From Dermacentor variabilis (Eukaryota; Arthropoda; Arachnida; Ixodida; Ixodidae), in NCBI RefSeq assembly GCF_050947875.1, contig NW_027460390.1, forward strand, positions 2,660,232-2,724,231: 64,000 nucleotides of DNA, read 5' to 3'. Below are positions 41,160 to 53,476 of this stretch, piece after piece (the first letter of the stretch is position 1; each line of letters opens with the position of its first letter). The notes beneath the pieces are model-generated. The model saw nothing but the letters and a program-made list of their open reading frames with translations, searched no databases and had not been told where the DNA came from. The position numbers were made by a program, and so were the translations under genes.

Positions 41160-42640
41160 TCCCAGTTGTCATGTCTTTCTCGAAAGAGCAGAAGGAAAAC
41201 ATGATCCTTGCCTTCGGAGTTAAAAGTGACATCAAAAGGTAGGCCATAAATATATATCTGTCATGGAAGTGTGGCGGTAGTCCTAACGCGTAGACTATAA
41301 TCAGAAATTATGAAAAACTGAGACAAACCGGCAGCTTCCAGAAACTGCGGCGAAGGACTCCATCTTTGAGTCCTAGCCTGGGCACGGATATTCTACAGTT
41401 TATGGCCTCAAACCATCATGCAAGCGTGCGCGACGTGGCCGCCTAGGTATCGATTTCCAAGTCATCAGTTTGGAGGATTCTAAGCGACGGCCTTCCACCG
41501 GTACCACCTGAAGCAGCACCAATGCTTAGAAGATAGGGACCTACAGAATCATCTTGATTTCTCAACTTGGGCCCTCACAAAAGCTCACCGGACTTTTTGA
41601 GGAACATCCTGAGCACATATGAGGTCATATTTTGCAGAAACGGACAGGTAAATTTGCTTAATGCCCACTATAGTAGGGACTCCAATACACAATGGGTAAA
41701 GCGCACTCGGCACCAGTACCACTCTGTCGTCCAATGTGTGGTTCGGAATTTACGACGGTGCTATGATCGGTCGCATCCTTTTTCGATCGCACACTGACTG
41801 GACAGCGTTACGTGGAAGAAATCCTTGAAGGAGTGGTGGATAACTTGTCTTGTCTTGTGTCCCAGACAGTGGCGCATACCCACTATGGGGGAAGCAGGCA
41901 GATTTTCGTATGCTCAGTAGTAAAGCCAAACTAGATATAAATTGTGGAGCGTGAGACTAGAACTGTAATTTAGACGTATGATGAAAATATTGTGAAGAAT
42001 ATTGATAAAATAAGTTAACGTAAATAAATGAAATAATAGAAAATATTGATAATTTTAGAAAGTCAGCAAGGTACTCTTTTTGTATCTCTAATGAAATTGT
42101 AAATTGCAAGAAAAGCATCCCTGTGGCTTGATCCCAGTGAGGTCGCACCAAAAGAAAGAATGGTTGGTGAGGTTAGCGATAACTTTCTCAGCGAAGTCCT
42201 GCTGTCACGTCTTCGTCTTCTTTTTCTGTAGTATCAGCAAGATGGGGCGCCAGCACATAGTAACAGCCGAGCACGGAACTGGCTGGATGCGTCTTTTCAT
42301 GCGCAATAGATCGGAAGGCACGGGCCTGTAAATTGACCGGCCGGGTCATCTTACCTCTCTTCACTCGATTTTTTGCTTTAGTTTCTTTAGGGTTATGGGA
42401 AAGATTGTCTTTACGTGATGGAGACGGACGTCAGATAAGCTCAAGGCAAGGATGACGGATGTCTGCCGTAGAATTATAGCGTCTGTCACCAAAGAAGCCA
42501 CAGAAGATGTGTAAAGTAAACTTAGTAATGTGTATCTGCAGAAGAAGGCCTATTTGAACAAGTCCTCTAGACAGCAGCTGGTGTTCAACGGCGCTTACGA
42601 ATTCATAGATACTAAGGACACACTGATGGTTGTACATCCG
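41160..42640 (+). pseudogene. Tc1/mariner-like transposase relic (DUF4817-type)
   Basis: Starts MSFSKEQKENMILAFGV at 41171, a helix-turn-helix region of the kind called DUF4817. Then a second HTH (VRDVAA, ISKSSVWRILSDGL) and the catalytic domain: the first Asp site reads STYEVIFCRNGQVNL, where the family has an Asp-Glu-Ala, so the residue is lost; LNAHY; QWVKRTRHQYH. Around 42230 follows QQDGAPAH with the second Asp, and near 42340 a degraded LTPLDFFLWGYVKD-type block, then LKARMTDVCRRI. Many stops, and roughly 350 bp of AT-rich extra sequence between 41930 and 42220. Dead. No terminal repeats found. Confidence 0.75.
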
Positions 42641-42659
42641 TAAGCATTTATATCCTTAC

Positions 42660-42930
42660 CCAATGGAAAAACCGTCCCTCCGTCCGTCCCGTAAGACGAT
42701 CGCTTTCAAGAGGGCGCCTGCATCAGCGAGCGGATTCGACGGCGGGCTGCCTCTCGCTTCAACGCTGAGAACACAGCGCTCATGTAGCTCAGAGCACATG
42801 CCGCACTCCGCCGCTTTCGCATATCGCCTCCAAGATTCGGGCCGCGCCGCCGCGCCAGACGTCGCCGCCGCCCGAGCACGGTTGAACAGGGTTCATAGTG
42901 GTGCAGCGTACATAATAAATGTCGCATAAA
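42660..42930. other. GC-rich stretch of unknown nature
   Basis: CpG-rich, with an open plus frame rich in Ala, Arg and Ser but no recognisable domain. Could be transposon or CpG-island sequence. Confidence 0.3.
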
Positions 42931-43084
42931 TTTCCTTGATTTGCTACATCTCCTGGTGATTTTTCATCCAGCGTCGACATCCGCTGAGGGATATCTATAA
43001 AGCGAGTGATTGTCGCTTCTACTCGCCTCTTCTACGTTATCTCGTGCAAATCTTACCTTCTCCATTTCTCCTCAAGCATAGAGT

Positions 43085-43180
43085 TAGTAGAACAACTCTA
43101 GAGGAAAAGCTGGGCGGGAAAAGTGGGAACCTCTAGGGCGCCGCCCTGTTGCTACTGGTCGATGTGGCCAGCGCAATTAC
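43085..43180. repeat. Fragment related to the 47.3/50.6 kb repeat end
   Basis: AACTCTAGAGG, AAGCT, GGGAAC, AGGGCGCCGCC and TGTTGCTACT appear in the order seen at the outer ends of the inverted repeat arms (47300 inverted, and 50640). Confidence 0.45.
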
Positions 43181-43624
43181 TATTGAAAGAGCTGAAAACA
43201 AGTACAGCTGAACTTATGCTTTGTCATCTAAAAACGCATACCTGATGGCTCTATGAAGGTGGTACGTTAATATTGAGTTTACAGAAAGCGATCGCTAAGT
43301 CCGTGACTTATGTAAATCACGATGTACGCATTCATGCAATAAAGAATGACGCGAATTTCGGTTTCGAATCTGTTTTTTGGATGCATAGTAGTTTCGTACA
43401 GTTTAGGTTTCACATGCGATCGCGCGTCGATATCGGTGGCACACTCGTGCCTTATGTGCCACCGAAGACCCGAAGTGCTCTGGCATATACCTTCACATGT
43501 AAGTAAACGAATGTATCGTCTTGTTGACAATATCACGCGAGTAGGCAGCTCTTGTGGTGCATCACAATCGTTTGAGAAGCGTCACAGTAGAGCATTTTTC
43601 TACATGCGGAGCGGTGTTAATGTA

Positions 43625-43680
43625 ATGATCAGAAGGACCTACTCTAACGACTCTAAGTTTGGAGGAAATCGTCAAAATCG
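43625..43680. repeat. Right-end fragment of the Kolobok-like MITE family
   Basis: GATCAGAAGGACCTACTCTAACGAC and ATCGTCAAAATCGT match 5664-5722 near the right end of the element at 4477-5734. Confidence 0.6.
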
Positions 43681-43718
43681 TAGAACGACAGGAAGCTCAG
43701 CTAGTTGGTAAGGATTCA

Positions 43719-43847
43719 TTATGCAAAACAGAGGTAAGGCGTGCAGACAGGACACAAGAGTAGAGAAGTGGGCGGCGCTCGTGTTGTTTGCTTGTAAATA
43801 CTCTACTCTTGTGTCCTGTCTGCACGCCTCGCCTCCGTTTTGCATAA
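43719..43847. repeat. Large hairpin, 47-nt arms
   Basis: TTATGCAAAACAGAGG...GGACACAAGAGTAGAG at 43719-43765 pairs with 43801-43847 with about three mismatches; loop 35 nt. Probably a foldback transposon end. No coding content. Confidence 0.75.
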
Positions 43848-44473
43848 CGAGTGCATCAATCCACATATTAATAGCGTAGGCGTTTTATTAGCTGTGCAAT
43901 ATTTTCAACACTTCCTTGCATGCCATTTCATGTGGAATATCTTTTCTGGTCACAAATTTTTGCAGCGAATCTTTTTGCATGATCGACTCCGGGCCTGTGG
44001 GAACGTTCACTTGCACTTGATGCTGAGTCTTTTACATGTATCCATAAACTGCAGATATGCATATCAGATCCCTGCGAGCATTTTCAAAATTCAATTATTC
44101 TAGACAACAGGCACATATGCAATACTGACATAATCCCGAGTACCACTAAGCAGCTGGGACATGTTTTTGTTGACCATACTCGCAGGTAAAATAAGTAGAT
44201 TATGTGGACAGCTCCAGCTCATTTTCCTTAAATCAGTGTGTACAAGGGGTATGCAAAAATAATTTTTTTTCACGCGCACCGATTATTTTGCTGTATAAGC
44301 AAGAGAACCCACCACGTTAGTGTAACGTATCTTGTACATCACACTAATATGTGCTTGAGATGAGTTACTTTTATGGCTCATTCAGTCATATCACACTGCA
44401 AGCTGCATTCATCAATCTTATATTGGATTTTGCAAATGTTTAATGAAACATGTTTCCCTTTTATGCAGATATG

Positions 44474-45760
44474 CAATGGCAAGCCCTTCCGTGTGTTCCA
44501 AAGGTAAAATTTAAGATTAAAGGAGACATTTTTAGTGAGAAACAAGCAAAAATGGTGAATGCAGAGTATCAGAAGCCCAAGGTACAGAAATTATGAGAAG
44601 TCTCGAATGATTTTAAGGAAAGAGTCGTATTTGAAAATGCAAGACTCTTTAGTGGAGGTCAAGCAAGTCACTATAGGTAGAATACTCTGCAAAATTATGC
44701 GAGTGAGGGGATGTCGAACAATGGGTCAGGAAATGCATTGTTTTTCTGCAAAACAAAAGCTGATTGCCATTACATAAGTCATTTTAGCATCATGAGACTG
44801 CTGCTTGATAAATTCAGAAATAAACCAAAAAACAAGACAAGCAAAAATAAAAAAAAACAATTTAATTATGCTCTCTCCACACTGGGATAAATAAAAACAA
44901 ACACATCTCATCTAATGTGGACATATCAGACGCCTTGTGAAACACTAAAGGAAAAATTCAGTTTCGAGCTATGGAACTTGCCGCATAGATGTGGGGGGCC
45001 TTGCACTAATAGTGATAGTTACCACTGCATTTAGAAATTGAAAGCATTTGTGCAGACAAGGATGATTCTTTATATTTTTGGCTACCACTTCAAATGCCTC
45101 CACCAAGTGTTACAATGCTGCACGCAGCCATACTGAGGATCTCGCAGCAATACCTGCAGGTAAAAAGCAGAAGCAGTCAAAGTCCTGGTGTGTACTGGAC
45201 ACCGTTTGAAAATTTTTGGGCAAGAAGAGTGCAAGAAGCAGACATAACTGCATTGATTTCAATAATTTCCCATTTGAATGGCCTTTTCTTTTTGCTTAGA
45301 CAATGCCTACGCCTAGTCACAGCAGCTCCCTCATACAGACTCCGCAAGCCAAGAGGCCGTGGAGGCAAATGCAGGTAAGAGGCAAAAAGCAATAGCACTG
45401 GTATTGACATTCATCTAATTTCTTTCTTTTTCTTTTGTTTAGGCAGCCAGCACACCTCGAACAGCCACCTTGACTGCGGGTGTGTCACCCTAGATGCCAA
45501 GGAAATATTTGAGGGAAAGCGGCAGGCAATGTGAACAGCCACTTCTCCATGTAAACGATACTCTTTCTCTCGGATGACTCCTACGCCTCGCCACGCCAGC
45601 ACACTTGTGCACAAAGATGCCGCGGAGGCACGTGCAGGTCAGAGGCAAGAAGCAGTGGCACTGGTGTCGACATTCACCCAATTTCTTTTTCTTACACTGA
45701 GGCAGCCAGCACACCTCGAACAGCCACCTTGACTGCGGGTGTGTCAGTAGATTCCTGTTG
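44474..45760 (+). other. Exon-like blocks with splice signals, partly tandem
   Basis: Candidates: 44474-44505 after TTTCCCTTTTATGCAG and before GTAAAA; 45303-45374 after TTTTGCTTAG and before GTAAGA; 45443 onward after TTCTTTTGTTTAG. The 45303-45530 block recurs at 45579-45760 (GCAGCCAGCACACCTCG, ACCTTGACTGCGGGTGTGTCA identical), and a weaker third copy starts near 45093. One frame of the second block gives an AT-hook-like KPRGRGGK. I cannot join the blocks into an ORF of useful length, so this may be a decayed gene or a TE-borne exon array. Confidence 0.3.
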
Positions 45761-45899
45761 TACATATGCTCATAATAAACTTCAGTAAACTTGAACTTGA
45801 TAATAAACTTGAAAGCAAATGTTACATTGATGCATTGTATTTTTGAACATTTATTGTACACATACAATATATGTTACACTTTGCAGTGCTACAGAGCGT

Positions 45900-47325
45900 A
45901 TTTTGAAGCTTCCCCCTATATTTTGCACCTTTAATAATGTATGTGTTGTGTGGCCCTCAATGCAGTTCATGTTGTAGCAGCTGCTTTGTCTGTGTATCGC
46001 ACATTGGATTGAGCTCGTGATATCCACATACTTCTCTCACAAATACAAAATAAAGTTCTATGTAGTCCTCAGTGTTACAACAAAAAATGAAAGTAAACAA
46101 TCCGATCGTGGAATTGTGTTTAATACAGTGATTCCTATGACAGTTACTGACAAGTTGACAACTTGAACTGGTGAATTGGTCCATAGCCTCCTCTATTTTT
46201 CAAAAATAAAGGAGGCTATGGATCTGTCATGGCAAGGAATTGTATGTATACATAAAAAGAGGGGGGTATGTGTGTGTGTGTGTTTGTAGTAGGGGGTATA
46301 GGATTAGGGCGGTACGAAAAAATGTACCAACACCGTCCTCTAGACCCATTGCGTTAAGGTACCGTAACAAAGCGTATTATGCATAAAGTTCACACAACCA
46401 ACTCTGATATTACTGCACACGCCAGGCGACGCGAGCTACATTTGTCATGACGCATTCGCGACTGCACCGGATGCCCTCCATATTATTCTGTTTAATCGTG
46501 CACACTGCACCGAGGCAAAAGAAAGATCATGGGCGCAGGTGCCTTTAAGGTATTTCGACCTTGCGAGGCTCTGCTGCGCGTGCCAGGGGAGCTGTCCGTG
46601 CGAACACTCCTTGGCACACACCTGCTTCGGCGGCCCCAACCTACGTACCCTTCTGCTTCGAGCTTTGATCCCCCCACTGTCCCTTGGGTGCCCTGGAGTT
46701 CCTGCGCCGCCTGCTTTATTATAATCTCAGGTGCTCTCCTGAGACTTCCGTTTGTAGGTTACATGTGCCCTACCCCAACTGGATCAGTGCTTATAATAAT
46801 AAAAAAGCCCGATCTATCGTCGCGATGATAGATCGCGAAAGCGGCTTTTGCAACATACCGCGCCCGTGCGAAGAGAATTACGGAACGCCAACGAGGAATC
46901 TGACCACAGCTTCGAGCTCGTAACCTCGTCGAGTGACACTCCTGCAACAGGCATGACCGCTGAAAACCGCATACCACCGGAAACTTCAACAGGATCATCC
47001 CTCGGTTGCATAACTGCCACCTGTACGGCCAACATGGACCACACCCGCACCGTCCCGCAACATAGAATAAAGAACCAACTTATAAAGCCCAAACACACGG
47101 CTGCACGCACACATCACGACAGTACAAGCGAGACGCCATGCTGCTACGCTAAATGCTACGCTGCTACTGTTGCCGGATTAAAACTGACTACTGTCACCAA
47201 GTCTAGCAAGCGTCTCAGGAGCTGGCAACCTCGGCGCGTAGCAACATGGCGGCGCTCTTGCGGTTCCCGATTTCAATGCATGGGCCCTATGGGTAGCTTG
47301 TCCTCTAGAGTCAGTATAGTAACTC
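45900..47325. repeat. Inverted repeat pair, left arm
   Basis: About 1.4 kb that is repeated inverted at 50627-52010. Shared landmarks in order: GCAGTTCATGTTGTAGCAGCT, GTCCTCTAGA, CTCCGTG/CACGG block, GCTTTATTATAATCTCAGGTGC, GCGGCTTTTGCAACATACC-like block, CAAGTCTAGCAAGCGTCT, GGGCCCTAT and TAGCTTGTCCTCT. Frames within are short and no domain is recognised. Confidence 0.75.
46180..46222. repeat. Short near-perfect hairpin
   Basis: TCCATAGCCTCCTCTATTTTT pairs with its inverse across a single C; one mismatch in 21. Inside the left arm. Confidence 0.85.
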
Positions 47326-48159
47326 TATGTCCTCAAGCTTCTCCGTTTCACGGTTCTTTCGCGGTCGCTATCCAATATTATACGAAACGCAACAGCATAC
47401 TTCCACGAAACACCACGTCAGTACTACAAAATGCTTACGCATCATTCAGATAAATCTCGGAGAGGATTGTCCGTGGATTATTATCATCATCATTAATGTT
47501 ATTTTGTAAAGACGTCCCGATTGTCAATACGGCTCATTTAGAAGTGGTACATTTAATTTCTTGAACGCGTCGCTTTTGCCTTTTCTCTACAGGAGAGTCG
47601 CTCCTCGGTTTGTTTATCGCGTTTTTTATTTTTTGCCACGAACCTGTTTTTACAGCACATATAGACTACAATGAAAAATAAAACCGCCACTTTAATTTGG
47701 TTTTGTTCAGAAGCAAGTTTCTGGCGCGTAATGTATCTACTCGCGCACTCTTTCAATGTGGTACGAGCAGAGCCGAGATTCGCTCCCCGAAACATTTTAT
47801 GCCTCTTCCATTGCTTTTCACGTTTCGTGCATGGCAAGAGCGGCAATTCGACCGTGTTATCAAGGGGCTTGTGTTATTAATGTTATCAGTCGTTGTTGAG
47901 AGACGGATAATATGTGTGACCAAGAAATGAGAGGAAGGAATCGCTGCGAAACCGCGGAATCTGCTGTTGGTGCTCCTTCCGTACAGTTATCAAGGTGATG
48001 CGCTGTCTCTTCGGTTTGCGAGTGGAAAAGCCGTTGCTTTCAATCAGCTTATTTGAGGGCGCTGCTTTATGATGCGATGGGAGCGCCAGTCCCATGGTAT
48101 CTTTCCTACTTCGTGAGGTTTATTCACTAAATAAGTAGGTCGCTGCAAATACCGCACTT

Positions 48160-48385
48160 AGACGACATTTAGGGGTGCCTACAAATGCCTTATCGACACT
48201 TTGGGAATTACGACAGTAGTTGTCGAGTTAGATAATTAAATACAATTACGTAATTAAACCTCATTACGGAAAAAATTACTGGCGGCTTCACCACTGCACT
48301 GAAAACAATATGCATTAGGTTTCGTTCGAGTAACGCGATTGCTCTTTTTTACATCTTGGTGAACGATAGTTAGGACACCCTGTAT
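48160..48385. mobile_element. Probable TE end with ACACCCTGTAT terminus
   Basis: ATTACTGGCGGCTTCACCAC, CGTTCGAGTAACGCG, TTGGTGAACGATAGTTAGG and the terminal ACACCCTGTAT look like the right end of a DNA element. The inverse CCGGGTGTTTC occurs at 53477. No partner end nearby. Confidence 0.35.
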
Positions 48386-49153
48386 GATTTACTCAGTAAT
48401 CGAAATGAGGCCAAGCCGTATTCACTCGAAATCAGAATCAACAGCAGTCATGCGCAGCTGCGCTTACACTGGAATTCACACACACAAAAAGAAAAGAAAA
48501 AGAAGGGAAAAGAGGCTGTAGCTTTTCTGGAAAGGCGCAGCAGTAATATTCATTGCGAAATGTAAGACAATTACACGAAGGAAGATTACACCGCCCCGAG
48601 ACGCCTGAGGAGACTCAGGCTGTGAACTTGAACTGCCTGCTACTATGATGTCTTGTAAATACTCGTTTAAGGCCTTCACTTCAGTGAAGAATTCCTAGAT
48701 TAGCGAGGTAGTCGCGTCCCACTTCGCATCGTTTGAAACGTGCCGCGCGAGAAAGATTGCCCGCGCCAGCCAATATATCGCGAAAACACGTATAGAGCTG
48801 CGCTTAAATTTCGCATTAGGGAGCATCGTAATCGTTGGTGAATTTTTTAATTCGGACTTATACTCAGTTACACTTTAAGTGTTAGAGCTGAACCAACACG
48901 ATCCCGATCGTCGTCTCTAGAGTAGCGATAATTTTCAATTGCGATCGAAATACCGAGCCGGATGGATGCTCGATCGCGATCGAAAGTGCCTATGTGAGAG
49001 GAGGATAACTGGCTGCAACTCAAGCGTTTCATAAATAACAGCTCTCGCTTCAACCTTTAAAACCCTTCATTGGAGAACAATAGCAGCTTTGTAATCCAAT
49101 CAATGGTTATTAATTATTGGCACTCTGGAACTCTAATTGGGAAGTCCAAGAGA

Positions 49154-49352
49154 CACTGGCGTAGCAACAGGGGGGGCCGGGGGGCCGTGGGCCCCGGGTG
49201 CACGGGGCCAGTAGAGGGGGGGTGGGGTGTCATATACGTCTGAAGACACCCGAAAATTGTCGATATCCCCGCCTTCCTCGACTACACCCGGGGGGGGGGG
49301 GTGACAGAAGAGCTAAGAGCCCCGGGTGCCAGACGACCCAGCTACGCCACTG
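49154..49352. mobile_element. hAT MITE with perfect 8-bp TSD
   Basis: 199 bp. Ends CACTGGCGTAGC and, inverted, CAGTGGCGTAGC. CCAAGAGA flanks both sides (49146-49153, 49353-49360). Interior has long G-runs and GCCCCGGGTGC inverted repeats. Non-coding, no transposase; it needs one from elsewhere. Confidence 0.88.
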
Positions 49353-50626
49353 CCAAGAGATCAGTTTAATATCAGACTGTATCTGTCGCGTTACATGGGT
49401 TCTTTGAAGCAACCGCACATGTCTCGAACAGTGAATAAAAAAAAAAACATCTTCCGTTCACTGTCTTTTTTTACATTACCTCAGACCATACAAATTTATC
49501 TCGCCTGTTTCAGTTGTCTACGAATACATGGTCAAGGCGATCGACCGAGATGGGAAGCCCGCACAGAAACGGCCTCGAGGGGCACGGGCAGTCCTGCTGC
49601 AACTGCGGCGCGTACATTCACCGACGTGTTCCACTGCTTAATGTCTCCATCACATTTCTTACATCCGACCACAGCACAGGGATTTCCTCTCAAATTCCAC
49701 ATTCCGCACAAGGATGTTCCCCGTCGCCCGACAGCGCACAGCGTTCTACAAACGGCGCTGGGGAGACGCCGCTGGCTGCGCTTTTGTTTTCGAGCCCGAG
49801 GCAACGCATATTTCCGAGCGCGCGGCGTGCCTGTGGCGCCACCAAGTTTCAGTTGCACAAACCGGCTGCTGCAAGGCAGCTACGTTGTCTAACGTGCCTT
49901 CTCGCCCTCTCCTTTGTCCTTGTGTGAACTTTTTGTAATATTTTGCGCCGCTTCCGCGCTATTTTTGTGCGCGTTCAATTTGAAAAATTAAGCATTTTTA
50001 CCTGCTGAATTAAAAGACGCGTGTCTGCTAAGTAAATGGAATAGGCTGATTATTTTAATTGCGTTTGATGGAAAGATATTTGAAGCAACCACGATTAAAA
50101 TGCACAGAACACTTGTTGCTCAATCGAGAATGTTTTATTAGTAGATTGCTGTGGCCAAAGTCTTGTGTCGACTTCTTTAGAAACGTACAAGACTCGTCGC
50201 CGCGGTGGTTATGTAGAATTGTGTTATCTGCAATGGTCTCGGAGTAGATAATCAGTAATCGAAACAACGTTGCAATAATAATAGATGCGATACAGGAGCG
50301 GTGAAAGTATTCATAAGCAGGTATGCGGTCAGCAAAGTACATTTACTATAACAGCGGAAGGTCCAAAAAAAAGGTACTCGCCTCAAAGTAAGAGATGCAT
50401 TCGAAGTAATGGCCTACTGGCTGTTTGAGAGCAGACGCTATTTCGAGGCTGGCGCCTCAAGGCCCCCAGAGTTACGGCCCTAGCATGACGGCGATACTTT
50501 GGCAAAATGGCGGCGCACACGTTTGTTTTCGTTGCCATGGCAACAGAAACAGCAGGCGCGCGGCACCTCCTCACCCTGGCGCTCTTAGTTTTTTCTTTGT
50601 TTTTATTATGACGACCAGCTCCGCTG

Positions 50627-52010
50627 ATAGAGTTACCGTACCGACTCAAGAGGACAAGCTACCTATAGGGCCCGTGCATTGATATCGGGAAGCGTAAGAG
50701 CGCCGCGCTGTTGCTACCGCTGAGGTTGCCAGCTCCTAAGACGCTTGCTAGACTTGACGACAATAGTAAGTTTTAATATACAAACTGCAGCAGCGTGGCA
50801 GAATGGCATCTCGTTTGCAGTGATGCGATATGGTGCGCGTGCAGCCGTGTGTATGGCCTTTATAAGTTTGTTCCTTATTCTATGGCTTTATTCCTTTATT
50901 CTATGGTGTGGATGTGGTCGATGTTGGCATGAACGTTGGCCGTGCAGGGGTCAGTTATGCAACCGAAGAATGATCCTATTAATGTTTCCCGCAGTATGCC
51001 GTTTTCAGCGGTCACGCACCGTTAGCTGTTGCAAGTGTCACTCTACGAGGTTATGAGTTAAGAGCTTGAAGCCGTGGTCGGCAGATTCTTCGTTGGGCCT
51101 TCCGTAATTTTCACCGCACGGGCGGGGTATGTTGCAGAAGCCGCGGGGCGCTTTTTTCGTTGCTGGGTGCTTTTCTCGTTGCGACGATAGATTTTTTTTA
51201 ATACAAGTACTGATCCAGCAGGAGGGCACATGTAACAAAAACCGGGTCTCGGGAGAGCACCTGAGATTATAATAAAGCAGGTGGCGCAGGATCTCCAGGG
51301 TACCCACGGGGCAGTGGGGGTAGCAAAGCTCGAATCAAGGTTGGGGCCGCCGAGGCAGGTGTGTGCCACGGAGTGTTCGCACGGACAGCTCCCCTGGAAA
51401 GCGCAGTGGTGCCTCGCAAGGACGAGGATACGTTAAAGGCACCTACGCCCGTGGGTTTTATTTTAGTAAGGATGATTGAGTGATTGAGTGAACCAGAGTA
51501 ATATGGAGGGATCCGGTGCAGTCGTGAATGCGAGTCGTGGTATATGTAGCTCAGGTCGGCAGGCGTATGTAGTAATATCAGAGTTAGATGTATGAACTTT
51601 GTGGATAATAGGCTTTGTTACGGCACGGTAAATGAGTCGGTCTAGAGGACGGTGTTGGTCCTGTACTCCCCTAAAAAACACACACACACACATGCCCCTT
51701 TTTTCTATATGTATACATACAATTGCTTGCCATGATGGATTGACCAGTTGATGTTCTCAAGAAGTGTCGTAGGACTCACTCTAATAATGAAAATTTCACG
51801 ATGGGATTGTTTACTTTTCTTTTTTTATTTTAAGACTAAGAACTACACAGAACCATATTTTGTATATGTGAGAGACGTGTAGGCCTCGATGGATATCGCA
51901 AGCTTAATGCAGTGTGCAGTACAGAGACTAATGAGCTGCTACAACATGAACTGCAGCATTAAAGGCCAGACAACACGAACATAATTAAAGGTGAAAAATA
52001 TAGAAGGAAC
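50627..52010. repeat. Inverted repeat pair, right arm
   Basis: Inverse of 45900-47325, with perhaps 15-20 per cent divergence by eye. The stretch is uninterrupted by other elements. Confidence 0.75.
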
Positions 52011-53476
52011 CTCCAAATAAGCTCAGTAGCGAAATAAATATTTTCGCATAACATTGTATGATACGCGCTTAGAAAATAAACAAAGGTAAAAAAATCCATG
52101 AAATCTGCATGATTACTAAAAACACAAAAGTCCACAGGCAGTGAAGTAACAAACAAAATCGAAAACGAAGGAAAACTCGAAGGCCGCTTCATGAACACAA
52201 TTAAAAGATTTTTGTATATAATGCCTAAAGACGAAAGTGTAGAAGAGCTTCTGATATACTCACTGAGATATTGCGCAATACCGGACGACGTGAATGACAG
52301 TCATGACAAATAAAGAAAGGGACAGTTCAGTGGTAGTGGCAAAAACAGTGACACGCAAAATATCTAAAAATAGAATAAAATGGTCAGATTGGTTGATTGA
52401 CAGCGATGCCAAAAAATAACAAGTGCTTACTTATAAACCTGTACAAAAGTATATGAAATGCGTCACATGTTCATTACTACTGAACAAAATGAAAAACATG
52501 GCTGAACAAAAATAACTATGTACTAAAAACTGAAATACACATTATCAGATAATTTTGCAGCTGGCCACAACTTGAGGCAAGAGAGAACGGAAGGTAGTCA
52601 GCTTTTGCAGCAGCACATAGATAACATTCGCGGAAAAGCCTATTCCTCAATCAAAGACCATGTAAAATAAGCCAACAACACGAATTTTCTTTCACCCGGA
52701 ACGCAATGATTAGCAGTTATATTACATCACTTCAGTCACTAAGTCGTACCTCTATGTATAAGCACGAACTGCAGAAATCTGCATTTATGGCACTTGCAAT
52801 GCTCATGCTTTCGAGAAGAAAAAAATACCGTATCATGCCTACACATGAGGGTTGTTCGCGCGGTTTTCCCATCGGCGATTACTGAGATAATACACAAACA
52901 CAAACAGTAATTTTTGAGCTTTTAGTACGTCTGTCGAACGTCACACACAGAAAAAGCACTGAGGGAAGAATGGAAAGCTTGGAAGTTACTGCAGCTGCAG
53001 AATGAGACTTGGCTCAGAAAAACACTAGTCATAGACTAGGTGACAAAGAGGAGGAACATCTATTTGACGGCTTTCTCTACCGGTAAGAGGGAAGTGTAAC
53101 ACAATCAAGGCGCAACGAAGTCCCGAGACCCACGTTCCATGTCACGTTGATTTTTATCTGAAATCGCGATCAGGGAAATTTACTTGACTATTGCTTTTCG
53201 TCGCCTTGGACGACGCAACCGTCTGTACAAATCGATGGGAGTTTTCACCAATGTCAACGCTGAAACCACATCCATGCAGCTCGATATTTTCAAGTCGTGA
53301 CGTTGACTGTGAAGATCAAGGTCGAGCCAAAACTGAGAGTCATCAATATAACTCTTTATTGGAGGAACTTGCGCTCAGAAAAAAAAGCGACCCTCAATGG
53401 ACAACATTTGCGCCACCACAGTCGTAGATCGCCGAAATGTGATCCACGTACGGATGGAGTCCGTCGGCAAAGTATA
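52011..53476. other. Gap, nothing recognised
   Basis: AT-rich; short frames only. Confidence 0.45.

Larger units (their letters stand above)
47326..50626. other. Spacer between the inverted repeat arms
   Basis: About 3.3 kb. It holds the TE end at 48160-48385 and the hAT MITE at 49154-49352. In the rest, including the GC-rich 49500-49900 with three competing open frames, I recognise no domain. Confidence 0.4.

Noticed and set aside
49326..49927. Overlapping GC-rich open frames in three phases
   Set aside because: No domain and no splice or codon pattern to prefer any of them; the open frames follow from GC content.
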